Position numbers and translations under genes: made by a program. Positions 36,500 to 46,168 of a stretch of 64,000 nucleotides of DNA are shown here, piece by piece. Each line of letters starts with the position of its first letter. The stretch's first letter is position 1. Source of the DNA: Rheinheimera hassiensis (GTDB taxonomy: Bacteria > Pseudomonadota > Gammaproteobacteria > Enterobacterales > Alteromonadaceae); NCBI RefSeq assembly GCF_022436675.1, contig NZ_JAKUJZ010000003.1, forward strand, positions 384,226 to 448,225, read 5' to 3'. Under the pieces are notes generated by a model that saw nothing but the letters and a program-made list of their open reading frames with translations, was not told the DNA's origin and did not search any database.

Positions 36500-39256
36500 C
36501 TAAAATGAATTCAGTGCGGCGATAGCCACTGCAGATTGATAGAAAATCTGCGTTACCTGAGCCCAAAGACTTAAGCTGTCTTTATACTCGGTATCAAGCG
36601 GAACAATTATAGTGTCCCCTGGTTTTAACTGGTCGCTTGACACTGCGAACCAGCCTGTTTTTGGCACCATAACTGAGCCATCACCCCGAATAATGTAAGT
36701 CCGATCACCATCTGCCCGTTTGCGTAAACCGCCAGCCAAGCCTAAATATTCCTTTAAGGATAGCTTGGCATCAAATCTATGGGTACCGGCATGTTGTACT
36801 TCACCAACAATAGTTACTGCGCGGTTTATTCTCGGAACAAATAAACGATCTCCGTTTTCTACTGCCATATCAAAAGCAGGGTTTCCCGCTATGACTTGTT
36901 CTAAATTAATAACCAGACGGCCTAATGGTTCTATTTTTTCCAGCTCAGAAATCATTGTCATCGCATCTGTTGGTGATATTTGTGCATTGGCAGCAGAAAG
37001 TGCCCGTGTTGCTACATCCGCTTTTAACTGCTCAACCAACTTAGCGTACTGCACCACTTCTTTCTCTTTGACTTGCTGCCGGGTATAGACAGAACCAAAT
37101 ACGAATGCACTTTCAGATACCCCGCCTGCCCTCGCTATAACCTGAGAAAGTGTTTCACCGCGTTGAATAGTATAGGTACCGGGGAAACGCACTTCGCCTT
37201 CAATAACTACTTCGCGTTTATCTTCCCAACCTGGGGTACTAAATACGTTCAAACGATCACGATTATGCAAGGCTATATTGTCATCGCCATTGGCCATTGC
37301 TTGTCTCAGGTCAAGATTAATATGCTTTACTGTAACACCTTCGAGTTGGGTATCTTGTCTAAGGATACGACTTAACTCTACCCGGCTGACGTAAGTAGCA
37401 TCGTTCAGGCCACCAGCCGCATTTATCAGGTCAACAACTTTTGCACCGGTCGTTAGAGGATACTCACCTGGCACGCGCACAGCACCGGTTACTGAGATTA
37501 ATGCTAGATTATTATCTACTCGGGCCTGTAATTTGAGTTGACGCAGCACTGGGTACAATAACTCTGTTCGGCTTAAATACTGCGTTAACTGAATTTTATC
37601 GTGGCTATTAAATACACTGCCATAAAGGATTTTTAATTCATCCAATAATAGCTGATCTTGCTGTGTTTTTGTCAGTTCTACATTTTCAAATGCTTGCTGC
37701 TCAGCTGCTATACCAACTGGATCTTCAGCTATTAACGAAGGAGGTAGTTCTGACGAAATCACTTTTTCTAAAGCATTGACAGACAGATCACTCATTAACC
37801 ACCGCTGATCCTGATTATCGTCAATTTTTGCAAGAATAGTGTCCCTTAAATAGAGGTTGAGCTTATTACGGTCAAACATTTGATCGGCATAGTGAAACAG
37901 CAATATCTTGTCGCGAGGTGCCAGTAATAAGTCATCTTGCCCCCCTGGGGTCGCCAGCGCCTTTGCCGGGCTAAAATGCAATAACTCACTAATGATGCCC
38001 GGTGTTGCTTCGCGTACTATCAATGCATAATTTAACTCTGCTGTTGGCAGTAAATCAGACCAATGATCGCGAATTAAATCAGTTATTCTCATACCCTGGT
38101 TCCACGCATAAAACCCGGGACGGGCCGCAGCTCCGGCAACAATAACCTGGTTTTCAATCTGGTCGGATGTTGCGGCTATACGCAATACATCACCATTCTT
38201 TACTAATTGCTGCTGCACAGCTTTATCGGTTAAATCCAGATTCTGCAAACTACGCAGATTATTGCTAAAACGCTCAAGAACAGCAGCTCGAGGGTATGCT
38301 CCCACTTTTGCTCCGCCTGCCATGTTAAGCAAACTTGAAAGAGTGTCGCTAGCTTTTAATTCATACAGTGCAGGACGCTTCACCTCACCTTTGACCTCAG
38401 CCATGGCTTTTACAGGTGCAACAAAAACTACATCACCATTCTGTAAATGGATATCATTGCGACTGTCGCCACGCAGTAATAAATCATAAAGGTCAAATTC
38501 TCTGACGGTTTTACCAGCACGTTTAACTGTAACTTCACGCAAACTGCCAATATCAGAGACTCCACCAGCAACAAATAATGCCTGCGTTACCGTAGTAAGC
38601 GCTGATACTGCATAAGCTCCGGGGTATTTTGCCTCACCTACAACAAAAATATTGATTGTGCGCAGCGGCCCCATGCTTACCGCGACCTCAGTCCCCATTA
38701 CTGTGTTTCTTACGCGAGAAGTGATTAGTTCCCGAGCCTGATTAAAACTTAGCCCCCCAACAGAAACTGGTCCTACATCAGGAATAAAAACTTTGCCATC
38801 ACGACTCACGCTTAGCATTAGTTCACTGCTTTGTTTACCATAAAACTGTATTTGCAACTCATCATCAACACTGAGAATATAATTGTCGGGTACCGGCATA
38901 ACAGAAACTGGAGCAAAGGTGCTGATTTCTGCATCGAATAAGCGCATACCAAAGCGTACCGGCCCCTTCTCTTTCTTCTTTTTCTTTCCCACCTCTTCCA
39001 GCTCAGCTGCTTCACGCCTTGGCTGACTCAATACTTCTGTATTATTGCTTTTATCTACAAGAGTGTTGGAAGAAGAAGTTGCGCGCTGCAACATGGAAGG
39101 ATCTATACCATACTGCCTAGCCAAACGTTCTTGTTCGGCACGAGGCAACGTTTTAAATTGTTCTAACATAGCAGGCGATATTGCTTGAGCCAATGCGACA
39201 ATCGGTGTTATTGCAAGAGTAAACGTCAGTAAAAGACTTTTAACAAATTTAAGCAC
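36500..39256 (-). CDS. Large SLBB-domain outer-membrane polysaccharide export protein
   Basis: A 918-residue secreted protein with a signal peptide (LLLTFTLAITPIVALAQA, cleaved near residue 24). A polysaccharide-export (poly_export) domain follows near residues 145-230 (YILSVDDELQIQFYGKQ). Then come several SLBB modules (for example VRVPGEYPLTTGAKVVDLI, EVRFPGTYTIQRGETLSQVI and VGEVQHAGTHRF) and a hydrophobic C-terminal stretch. Classical Wza is about 380 residues, so this is the long multi-SLBB form seen in Vibrio and Alteromonadales. Its 130-base spacer to wzz contains a strong hairpin. It would carry the polymer, or a form of it, across the periplasm and outer membrane. Confidence 0.9.
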   Translation of the reverse strand: MLKFVKSLLLTFTLAITPIVALAQAISPAMLEQFKTLPRAEQERLARQYGIDPSMLQRATSSSNTLVDKSNNTEVLSQPRREAAELEEVGKKKKKEKGPVRFGMRLFDAEISTFAPVSVMPVPDNYILSVDDELQIQFYGKQSSELMLSVSRDGKVFIPDVGPVSVGGLSFNQARELITSRVRNTVMGTEVAVSMGPLRTINIFVVGEAKYPGAYAVSALTTVTQALFVAGGVSDIGSLREVTVKRAGKTVREFDLYDLLLRGDSRNDIHLQNGDVVFVAPVKAMAEVKGEVKRPALYELKASDTLSSLLNMAGGAKVGAYPRAAVLERFSNNLRSLQNLDLTDKAVQQQLVKNGDVLRIAATSDQIENQVIVAGAAARPGFYAWNQGMRITDLIRDHWSDLLPTAELNYALIVREATPGIISELLHFSPAKALATPGGQDDLLLAPRDKILLFHYADQMFDRNKLNLYLRDTILAKIDDNQDQRWLMSDLSVNALEKVISSELPPSLIAEDPVGIAAEQQAFENVELTKTQQDQLLLDELKILYGSVFNSHDKIQLTQYLSRTELLYPVLRQLKLQARVDNNLALISVTGAVRVPGEYPLTTGAKVVDLINAAGGLNDATYVSRVELSRILRQDTQLEGVTVKHINLDLRQAMANGDDNIALHNRDRLNVFSTPGWEDKREVVIEGEVRFPGTYTIQRGETLSQVIARAGGVSESAFVFGSVYTRQQVKEKEVVQYAKLVEQLKADVATRALSAANAQISPTDAMTMISELEKIEPLGRLVINLEQVIAGNPAFDMAVENGDRLFVPRINRAVTIVGEVQHAGTHRFDAKLSLKEYLGLAGGLRKRADGDRTYIIRGDGSVMVPKTGWFAVSSDQLKPGDTIIVPLDTEYKDSLSLWAQVTQIFYQSAVAIAALNSF

Positions 39257-39529
39257 CCGTAAACTCCAGTTTTATTATTGATCTAACCATCTGATTCACT
39301 TGTTTCAGAGATATTGTCACTGAACATCAGTACATTACCATCCACTAATTTATGCTGGATATAAAATATCTATAACAAGCGACAGCTTTGACCATAGGGA
39401 TTGACAAAAAACCAGAAAATTCTATCGTTTTTTTGCAAAATAATCGAATGTTATTGCTTCTTTTCGCGCTTCGACCGTACAGTTGTATTTTTTTCCACCA
39501 CTAGTCAAGTGTGTTGCCATTTTTTTCAG
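39257..39529. other. Spacer upstream of the exporter gene, no gene seen
   Basis: This 273-base AT-rich spacer separates rmlB (stop 39530) from the exporter start. On the minus strand it contains isolated TTGACT and TTGTCA hexamers and several A/T runs. I could not pair them with a convincing -10 at normal spacing, and no ops/JUMPstart element was found on the coding strand. An internal promoter here is plausible but unproven. Confidence 0.35.
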
Positions 39530-40558
39530 TTATAATCTGCCATTCAGTTGGAACAGATACCAAAGAACTGTTCTACGCAAGCCACTGCTGAACGTTTCAG
39601 CAGGCTGCCAATGCAGCTGTTGCCGGATTTTTGTCGTGTTTACCGCATAACGTATATCGTGGCCTGGGCGATCCGTTACGTGAGTTATAAGTGTTGAGTG
39701 TTTAGTGTTTAGTGGATAACCGCGCTGGTGCATTGGCGCTAATTCATCCAAGAGTTCACAGATAGCGTTAACCACTTCTATATTTTGTTTTTCGTTATTG
39801 CCACCAATGTTGTAGGTTTCACCCACTTTGCCTTCGGTTACTATCTTGTGCAAAGCCTGGGCGTGATCTTCTACAAATAACCAGTCACGAATTTGCTCAC
39901 CATTACCATACACCGGTATTGGCTGGCCGCTTAATGCTTTACTGATGGTATTGGGAATAAGCTTTTCTGCATGCTGCCAGGGGCCGTAATTATTGGAGCA
40001 ATTGCTGATAACTACCGGTAAACCATAAGTACGATGCCAGGCCCGAACCAGATGGTCACTGGCGGCTTTGCTGGCTGCATAAGGGCTGCTGGGCGCATAG
40101 GGGGTATGCTCGGTAAAAGCTGGTGCAGTTTGTGTTGCCAGATCGCCATAGACTTCGTCGGTTGAAATATGATGAAAGCGAAATGCCTGCTGCTGGTTGG
40201 CACCAAGCGCTTGCCAGTATTGCCGGCTGGCCTCAAGCAAAGCAAAAGTACCGTTAATATTGGTATCGATAAAAGCCGATGCACCGGCGATAGAGCGGTC
40301 GACATGGCTTTCTGCCGCCAGATGCATAACCGCTGAAGGCTGATAACGGGCAAATACCTGTTGTAGCGCATTAAGATCGCAAATATCCAGTTGCACAAAA
40401 TGGTAGCGATCTGATTGTTCAACTTCTGCCAGCGCTGCAGGGTTGGCAGCGTATGTCAGCTTATCCAGATTAACCACGGTATAAGCAGTATTATTAAGCA
40501 GATAACGGATAAGCGCTGAGCCAATAAAGCCACAGCCACCGGTGATAAAAATAGTCAT
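39530..40558 (-). CDS. rmlB: dTDP-glucose 4,6-dehydratase
   Basis: Second enzyme of dTDP-L-rhamnose synthesis, about 342 residues. It has the loop [16 protein letters not shown] at residues 4-19, [12 protein letters not shown], the [11 protein letters not shown] active-site segment and catalytic [10 protein letters not shown]. The ATG at 40558 overlaps the rmlD stop (ATGA), which rejects the longer frame to 40627. Oddly, the segment before DRPGHD, where RmlB proteins usually have a short YRDLI-like stretch, reads [14 protein letters not shown]. This is encoded by a copy of the dispersed TTGAGTG repeat (39682-39714), in frame. Confidence 0.94.
   Translation of the reverse strand: MTIFITGGCGFIGSALIRYLLNNTAYTVVNLDKLTYAANPAALAEVEQSDRYHFVQLDICDLNALQQVFARYQPSAVMHLAAESHVDRSIAGASAFIDTNINGTFALLEASRQYWQALGANQQQAFRFHHISTDEVYGDLATQTAPAFTEHTPYAPSSPYAASKAASDHLVRAWHRTYGLPVVISNCSNNYGPWQHAEKLIPNTISKALSGQPIPVYGNGEQIRDWLFVEDHAQALHKIVTEGKVGETYNIGGNNEKQNIEVVNAICELLDELAPMHQRGYPLNTKHSTLITHVTDRPGHDIRYAVNTTKIRQQLHWQPAETFSSGLRRTVLWYLFQLNGRL
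39682..39714. repeat. Degenerate TTGAGTG/TTTAGTG repeat inside rmlB (copy 6)
   Basis: Plus strand reads GAGTTATAAGTGTTGAGTG then TTTAGTGTTTAGTG. It shares the 15-mer TGTTGAGTGTTTAGT (reverse complement) with copy 1 at 2795-2832. It is translated in frame as part of RmlB near its C-terminal third. Confidence 0.6.
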
Positions 40559-41418
40559 GCGTCTCCTGAAGCGAGTTGCTGCAGTCTGGCTTGCCACTGC
40601 GGTACTGCGATAGCGAATGTAGCGCAAAATTTATTGCACTCAAGTACTGAGTTGGCAGGGCGTGCGGCCAGTGTCGGCCAGCTTGCGCTGTTAATAGCCT
40701 GAAGATTAACCTTAAGCTGATGCGCAGCAAAAATAGCTTCAGCAAACTGGTACCAGCTTACTGCCGGGCTGCCTGCCAGGTGATAAATACCATAGGCTAA
40801 ACTGCCCTGTTGCTGATAGCGTTGCAACAGTTGCAGCACCACAGCGGCAAGATCACCGGCGTAGGTGGGGCAACCGAATTGATCATTAACTACCTGAATT
40901 ATCTGGCCACGTTGCGCCAGCTTTAGCATAGTGCGGTAAAAATTATGGCCAAATGCGCTGAATAACCAACTGGTACGCAAAATGACATATTTACTGCAAG
41001 ATGCCTGTATTACCTGCTCAGCCTGTAACTTAGAGTGGCCATAAACATTAAGTGGGGCTGGAATATCTTGTTCGGTATAGGCTTTCTGGTTACGGCCGTT
41101 AAACACATAGTCGGTAGAAAACTGCAGCAGTAAGCTGTTGCACTGCCGACAAAACTCAGCCAAATGGCCAACGGCAGTGGCATTAACAGCAATGCAGGCG
41201 GCAGCTTGCTGTTCGGCGTTATCAACTGCGGTGTAAGCAGCGCAATTTATTACTACATCAGGCCGATACTGTGCCATGACAGTAGCAACAGCATTAAGGT
41301 CGGTAATATCCAGTTGGCTGCGGCTTAACGCCAGGTACTGAAACGGCTGTTGCTGTTGCAACTGTTGCAGCAGGGCCTGCCCCAGTTGGCCGTTAGCACC
41401 CAGTAATAACAGCTTCAT
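40555..41418 (-). CDS. rmlD: dTDP-4-dehydrorhamnose reductase
   Basis: Last enzyme of dTDP-L-rhamnose synthesis; reduces the 4-keto group with NAD(P)H. The 287-residue SDR has [14 protein letters not shown] at the start, [14 protein letters not shown] near residue 65, DYVFNG near 105 and catalytic YGHSKLQAE near 128. It overlaps rmlC and rmlB by four bases on each side, so the three are translationally coupled in the order C-D-B. Confidence 0.95.
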   Translation of the reverse strand: MKLLLLGANGQLGQALLQQLQQQQPFQYLALSRSQLDITDLNAVATVMAQYRPDVVINCAAYTAVDNAEQQAAACIAVNATAVGHLAEFCRQCNSLLLQFSTDYVFNGRNQKAYTEQDIPAPLNVYGHSKLQAEQVIQASCSKYVILRTSWLFSAFGHNFYRTMLKLAQRGQIIQVVNDQFGCPTYAGDLAAVVLQLLQRYQQQGSLAYGIYHLAGSPAVSWYQFAEAIFAAHQLKVNLQAINSASWPTLAARPANSVLECNKFCATFAIAVPQWQARLQQLASGDA

Positions 41419-41948
41419 GCCAGTGCAGCAGCAAAGCTAGGGGCTGCGGCATCTTTTGCCGACAACAATTGTGGTTGTGCCGGCCAGGTAATGCCCAGCT
41501 GTGGATCATTCCAGCAGAAACTGGCTTCATCGGCGGCATTATAGTAACTGCTGGTTTTGTAGATCACATCGGCAACATCTGACAGCACCAAAAAACCATG
41601 GGCAAAGCCCGGAGGCAACCACAGTTGCTGCGTATTATGCTCAGATAACACTACGCTCTGCCACTGGCCAAAGGTGGCGGACTCTTTGCGGATATCAATG
41701 GCTACGTCATAGATTTCGCCGCGCAGCACGCTGATAAGCTTGCCCTGGGGCTGGTTGCGCTGAAAATGCATGCCGCGCAGTATCCCTTTAACTGAACGTG
41801 ACCAGTTATCCTGCACTAAAGGCTCTGTGATGCCGGCATCATAATAAGCAGCAGCGCGGTAGTTTTCCTGAAAAAAACCGCGCTCATCACTAAAGCGATT
41901 TGGCTGCAACAGTAAACAACCGGCTAAACGGCTAGGTGTAATATTCAT
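41415..41948 (-). CDS. rmlC: dTDP-4-dehydrorhamnose 3,5-epimerase
   Basis: A cupin-fold epimerase of 177 residues. FSDERGFFQENY, VQDNWSRSVKGILRGMHFQ and PQGKLISVLRGEIYDVAIDIR cover the substrate-binding and catalytic His regions, and WLPPGFAHGFLVLSD is the conserved C-terminal motif. It is the first gene of rmlC-D-B. The matching rmlA (thymidylyltransferase) is not in this window. Confidence 0.95.
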   Translation of the reverse strand: MNITPSRLAGCLLLQPNRFSDERGFFQENYRAAAYYDAGITEPLVQDNWSRSVKGILRGMHFQRNQPQGKLISVLRGEIYDVAIDIRKESATFGQWQSVVLSEHNTQQLWLPPGFAHGFLVLSDVADVIYKTSSYYNAADEASFCWNDPQLGITWPAQPQLLSAKDAAAPSFAAALA

Positions 41949-41972
41949 TGGCTTGTTGTATTAGTAAAACAG

Positions 41973-41996
41973 GCGCCGATTATACCGTATCGGCGC
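41973..41996. terminator. Hairpin between tviB and rmlC, possible weak terminator
   Basis: Perfect 8-base arms GCGCCGAT / ATCGGCGC with an 8-base loop, followed on the minus strand by CTGTTTTAC. A second small GCGGG/CCCGC hairpin lies between it and the tviB stop at 42042. The U-tract is short. The loop region also reads TATAAT on the minus strand, without a clear -35. Confidence 0.45.
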
Positions 41997-42041
41997 TATA
42001 ACTACTGGTAAAAGCTAGCGGGAAAACTACCCGCCAGACAT

Positions 42042-43319
42042 TTACAGCCGTAAGTCGCTGTCGGCAGCGCTAAGCACGTATTTTAAATCGTATAGCACGC
42101 CGCTGGGTTTACTGTAGGCTCTGATGCCCTCAGCCCCCAAATCACGGAATTGTTTATGGCCTACTGCAAGAATTACCGCATCGTAACTGCCCTGCTCTGG
42201 CTGCTGTACCAGTGTAATGCCGTATTCGTGCTGTGCTTCTGCTGCATCTACCCAGGGGTCAAATACATCGGCTTCAACGCCGTATTCTTTTAGCTCGGCC
42301 AGGATATCCACGACTTTAGTATTACGGATATCCGGACAGTTTTCTTTAAAGGTTAAACCCATAATTAATACTTTGGCTCCGGCCACATGCACGCGGCGTT
42401 TTACCATGGCTTTTACCAGTTCGCTTACCACATAGCGGCCCATGCTGTCGTTAATACGCCGCCCGGCCAGAATAACCTCGGGGTGATAGCCAATAGCCTG
42501 GGCTTTGTGGGTTAGGTAGTAAGGGTCTACCCCTATACAGTGGCCGCCCACCAAACCCGGCCGAAACGGCAGGAAGTTCCATTTGGTGCCCGCTGCCAGC
42601 AGTACTTCTTCAGTATCAATGCCCAGCTTGTTAAAAATTACCGCCAGCTCGTTGATAAGCGCAATGTTTAAGTCTCGCTGGGTGTTTTCGATAACCTTGG
42701 CGGCTTCTGCTACCCGGATAGAGCTGGCTTTGTATGTACCGGCTGTAATAATACTGCCGTACAGCTTATCAACAAATTCGGCTATGTCTGGCGTAGAGCC
42801 GGAAGTGACTTTTTTAATGGTGGTAACACGGTGTTCTTTATCGCCCGGGTTTATCCGCTCCGGGCTGTAGCCGGCAAAAAAATCGACATTATATTTAAGC
42901 CCGGATACCCGCTCGATTACCGGTATACAGTCTTCTTCGGTAGCACCTGGGTAAACGGTTGATTCGTAAATCACTACATCGCCGGCTTTTATCACTTTGC
43001 CTAAGGTTTCAGAGGCTTTAATCAGCGGGGTTAAGTCGGGCTGGCGGTGCTCGTCTATCGGTGTTGGCACGGTAACAATATAGACATTGGCACGGCGTAA
43101 ATCGTCCAGATTGCTGCTGTAACTCAGTTTACCGGCTTGTTTTAGCTCTTCGCTGCTTACTTCAAGCGTGTGATCTTCGCCGTTCTTCAGCTCACTGATA
43201 CGGCGGGTATTAATATCAAAACCTAACGTAGTGTAATGCTTACCAAACTCAACGGCCAGTGGCAGGCCAACATAACCCAGGCCGATAATAGCTAACTGAC
43301 TATCTGCAATATTTTTCAT
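42042..43319 (-). CDS. tviB: UDP-GlcNAc 6-dehydrogenase (TviB family), copy B
   Basis: A 425-residue dehydrogenase with the same motifs as copy [33 protein letters not shown] and the Cys in [14 protein letters not shown]. The ATG at 43319 has AAGGA before it and is preferred over 43343. It lies directly downstream of the tviC/wbpP-type epimerase, a pairing known from Vi antigen and Pseudomonas O6, which gives UDP-GalNAcA. The C-terminal tail ([13 protein letters not shown]) differs from copy A. It may be the donor or recipient of the 1164-bp shared block. Confidence 0.93.
   Translation of the reverse strand: MKNIADSQLAIIGLGYVGLPLAVEFGKHYTTLGFDINTRRISELKNGEDHTLEVSSEELKQAGKLSYSSNLDDLRRANVYIVTVPTPIDEHRQPDLTPLIKASETLGKVIKAGDVVIYESTVYPGATEEDCIPVIERVSGLKYNVDFFAGYSPERINPGDKEHRVTTIKKVTSGSTPDIAEFVDKLYGSIITAGTYKASSIRVAEAAKVIENTQRDLNIALINELAVIFNKLGIDTEEVLLAAGTKWNFLPFRPGLVGGHCIGVDPYYLTHKAQAIGYHPEVILAGRRINDSMGRYVVSELVKAMVKRRVHVAGAKVLIMGLTFKENCPDIRNTKVVDILAELKEYGVEADVFDPWVDAAEAQHEYGITLVQQPEQGSYDAVILAVGHKQFRDLGAEGIRAYSKPSGVLYDLKYVLSAADSDLRL
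42134..43297. repeat. 1164-bp direct repeat, copy B (within tviB)
   Basis: Same orientation as copy A at 34246-35409, offset 7888 bases. The two copies bracket rmlC-D-B, the SLBB exporter and wzz. Homologous recombination between them would delete or amplify this 7.9-kb segment while leaving one intact dehydrogenase gene. Confidence 0.9.
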
Positions 43320-43370
43320 ACTAAAAATCCTTCGTAAATCCATTTACTTAATATTATTAAAAACCAAAGA

Positions 43371-44375
43371 CTATTGCTGCTGAATATACCATGGCATGGC
43401 TAGTTTTAAGCCGTCGCGAATACGATACTCGGGCGCATAACCCAACATGGTTTTGGCTTTACTGATGTCGGCCTGAGAGTGGCGCACATCACCGGAGCGA
43501 AATTCACCATATTGCGCGGCTTTGGTGTAGTGAATACCGTTGTCGGCCAGGCTTTGGGCCAGACCATTAAATAACTCATTTAGCGTGGTGCGATCGCCAA
43601 GGGCGACGTTAAATACTTCGCTCTGGCTGATATCGGCCAGTGCAGCGCGGATATTAGCCTGTACCGCATTGGCAACAAAACAAAAATCTCGGCTGGTTTC
43701 GCCATCGCCGTTAATTACGACATCGTCGTTGGCGATCATGGCAGCAGTCCATTTTGGGATCACCGCAGCGTAAGCGCCATTAGGATCTTGCCGTGGGCCA
43801 AACACGTTAAAGTAACGCAGACCTATGCTGTGAAAGCCATAAGTGCGGGAAAACACATCGGCGTATAGCTCGTTGACGTATTTGGTAATGGCATAAGGCG
43901 ATAACGGCTTGCCGATGACATCTTCGACCTTGGGTAAAGCCGGATGATCGCCATAAGTAGAACTGGAAGCAGCATAAACAAAGCGTTTTACCCCTGCGTC
44001 ACGCGCGGCCACCAGGATATTTAAAAAGCCACTGATATTGGTGTCGTTGGTGGTAATGGGGTCGTTAATAGAGCGAGGTACGGAGCCAAGCGCGGCCTGA
44101 TGTAACACATAATCGACACCAATGCAGGCTTGCTGACAGTGCTCCAACTGACGAATATCACCGTTAATAAAGTTAAAGTTAGCCCATTGTGCCGGGCTAA
44201 CCAGAGATTGCACTTCATCAAGGTTACGCTGATGGCCGGTGGCAAAGTTGTCCAGCCCTACCACCTGATGGTTGGCTTTTAACAGCGCTTCCAGCAGATT
44301 AGAGCCAATAAAACCAGCGCAACCGGTAATCAACCAGCGCTTAGGGGCTTGCTGCAAATGTTGCAGAATATCCAT
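43371..44375 (-). CDS. tviC: UDP-GlcNAc/UDP-GlcNAcA 4-epimerase (WbpP/TviC family)
   Basis: An extended SDR of 334 residues. It has the characteristic N-terminal extension before [18 protein letters not shown] (residues 15-32), [12 protein letters not shown], the [16 protein letters not shown] segment and catalytic [12 protein letters not shown], then [23 protein letters not shown]. These match WbpP/TviC, which epimerises UDP-HexNAc or its uronic acid at C4. Paired with tviB downstream, it should yield UDP-GalNAcA for the glycan. Confidence 0.93.
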   Translation of the reverse strand: MDILQHLQQAPKRWLITGCAGFIGSNLLEALLKANHQVVGLDNFATGHQRNLDEVQSLVSPAQWANFNFINGDIRQLEHCQQACIGVDYVLHQAALGSVPRSINDPITTNDTNISGFLNILVAARDAGVKRFVYAASSSTYGDHPALPKVEDVIGKPLSPYAITKYVNELYADVFSRTYGFHSIGLRYFNVFGPRQDPNGAYAAVIPKWTAAMIANDDVVINGDGETSRDFCFVANAVQANIRAALADISQSEVFNVALGDRTTLNELFNGLAQSLADNGIHYTKAAQYGEFRSGDVRHSQADISKAKTMLGYAPEYRIRDGLKLAMPWYIQQQ

Positions 44376-44427
44376 ATTAAAATTCTCCGTTTGTCAGCTG
44401 TGTGTTTTCTGCATTTCGTTTATTAAC

Positions 44428-45561
44428 TTAACGCTCGCTGACATCTTTTCTGATTGCATCAATAATACGCTGACACGCTTTGCCATCGCCATAGGGGTTA
44501 TGGGCAAAACTCATGCTGTCATAGTATGCCTTATCAGTAAGCAATTTACTTACTTCTGCGACAATTTTTGCCTGGCTGGTACCCACCAGTTTTACTGTAC
44601 CAGCTTCTACTGCTTCTGGCCGCTCGGTGGTGTCGCGCATAACCAGCACGGGTTTACCCAGTGATGGCGCTTCTTCCTGAATACCGCCTGAGTCGGTTAA
44701 TACCAGGGTGCTACGGCTCATCAGATAAACAAACGGCAGGTAGTCTTGCGGCTCGATTAAATGCACATTGGCAGCATCTGATAATAAACGGAATACCGGT
44801 TCACGCACATTGGGGTTTAAATGCACCGGGTACACAATATCGCAATCGGGGAACTGCTGAGCAATTTGCTTTAATGCCGCACAAATGTGCTCGAAACCGG
44901 CACCAAAACTTTCACGCCGGTGGCCGGTAACCAGAATTAACCGTCTGCCGTCTTGACCATAAGGGAATTGATCGGCAAAACGCTGGCTTAGTACAGCGTC
45001 GTCTTCTATTTTTGCTACTACCTGCAGCAGAGCATCGATAACGGTATTACCGGTAACGACAATATGTGCCGGATTAACCTGCTCATTCAGCAGGTTTTGT
45101 TGAGATGTAGCGGTAGGCGCAAAGTGAAAACGGGTAATAGCACCGGTTAATTTGCGGTTAGCTTCTTCAGGCCAGGGGCTGTAAATATTGCCGGTGCGCA
45201 GGCCGGCCTCAACATGGCCCACTGCGGTTTTTTCGTAATAACAGGCTAACGCTGCAGCAAAGGTGGTGCTGGTATCGCCGTGCACTAACACCACGTCTGG
45301 CTTAAAGTCACGTAATACCGGTTTAATGTTTAACAGTATGCTGGTGGTTACATCGTATAAATCCTGGCCTGCTTTCATAATTGCCAGATCATATTCGGGT
45401 TTGATATCAAATAACTGCAACACCTGATCCAGCATTTCGCGGTGCTGGCCGGTCACACATACGCGGCTGTCGATATCCGTTTGCTGTTTTAACAAATTAA
45501 CCAGTGGTGCCATCTTTATGGCTTCCGGGCGGGTACCAAAGACGCTGAGAACTTTAATCAT
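44428..45561 (-). CDS. wecB: Non-hydrolysing UDP-GlcNAc 2-epimerase
   Basis: A 377-residue GT-B-fold epimerase with the family start [70 protein letters not shown] and [29 protein letters not shown]. These are close to classical WecB, which makes UDP-ManNAc. It is the first gene of the minus-strand locus. It could supply UDP-ManNAc (with a dehydrogenase, UDP-ManNAcA). Alternatively, less likely by sequence type, it could play the WbpI role on the diacetamido uronate. The 158-base spacer upstream is divergent with the gene at 45720 and should hold promoters. Confidence 0.93.
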   Translation of the reverse strand: MIKVLSVFGTRPEAIKMAPLVNLLKQQTDIDSRVCVTGQHREMLDQVLQLFDIKPEYDLAIMKAGQDLYDVTTSILLNIKPVLRDFKPDVVLVHGDTSTTFAAALACYYEKTAVGHVEAGLRTGNIYSPWPEEANRKLTGAITRFHFAPTATSQQNLLNEQVNPAHIVVTGNTVIDALLQVVAKIEDDAVLSQRFADQFPYGQDGRRLILVTGHRRESFGAGFEHICAALKQIAQQFPDCDIVYPVHLNPNVREPVFRLLSDAANVHLIEPQDYLPFVYLMSRSTLVLTDSGGIQEEAPSLGKPVLVMRDTTERPEAVEAGTVKLVGTSQAKIVAEVSKLLTDKAYYDSMSFAHNPYGDGKACQRIIDAIRKDVSER

Positions 45562-45719
45562 CGCAGATCCTTATTCCTATATTGGCGTAAAGCTTACCAA
45601 AAGCGCTTTTAAAGCGATAGTCAGAACCGCTAAACTAACGCGCTCTCCGTTAATTCCGACTGAATCATTCATAATTAACCGGAAAGAGCACTAATGCCTG
45701 CAATAAAAAGGACCAACCG

Positions 45720-46028
45720 ATGTTATATCTGAACAGCCAGAAAATACCTGAATTAGCCGGCTTAACGTTTGCCCAGCGTATGGAGGTGATCCGTAAAGCT
45801 GCTGATGGCCTGCCGGTACCGACCAAAATTACCCTTAATATTGTTAAACTGCTGATTTTAATTCCGTTATTTTTACTCATTGCCAGAGCAAGCGGCTGGG
45901 AAATTGTCGGCTACATTGCATTACTGTTAGTTGCTTACCCTGCGATTACCCGGCCATTAACTTTTGCCGTGTGCCGTAAAGATTTTGCCAGAATTCGCCA
46001 GCAGCTGTTTGGCCAGCAACCGGCCTAA
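45720..46028 (+). CDS. Small membrane protein of unknown function
   Basis: 102 residues. A polar N-terminal third (LAGLTFAQRMEVIRKAADGL) is followed by two probable membrane helices near residues 42-60 and 66-82, and a basic C-terminus. AAAAGGA lies before the ATG. It is divergent from wecB and 140 bases upstream of the POT transporter gene, with which it may or may not be co-transcribed. I do not recognise a characterised family. Confidence 0.7.
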   Translation: MLYLNSQKIPELAGLTFAQRMEVIRKAADGLPVPTKITLNIVKLLILIPLFLLIARASGWEIVGYIALLLVAYPAITRPLTFAVCRKDFARIRQQLFGQQPA

Positions 46029-46168
46029 CCTGCATACAACGGTAATTTTGTGGTTTTTATCTGTTAACACCCAGGCAGGTGATGACAAGATTGCTGCACA
46101 TCTGCATAATCCGCTGAGCTTTGCGCAGCATGCAAGGCACATAATTCTAATAAAACTCTGGGGACTCC

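Noticed and set aside
40559-40627. Upstream extension of rmlB by 23 codons
   Set aside because: It overlaps rmlD in another frame, while the internal ATG gives the normal RmlB N-terminus and a four-base coupling overlap.
41981-41990. TATAAT on the minus strand between tviB and rmlC as a promoter -10
   Set aside because: No acceptable -35 at 16-18 bases, and the hexamer lies inside the loop of a perfect hairpin.
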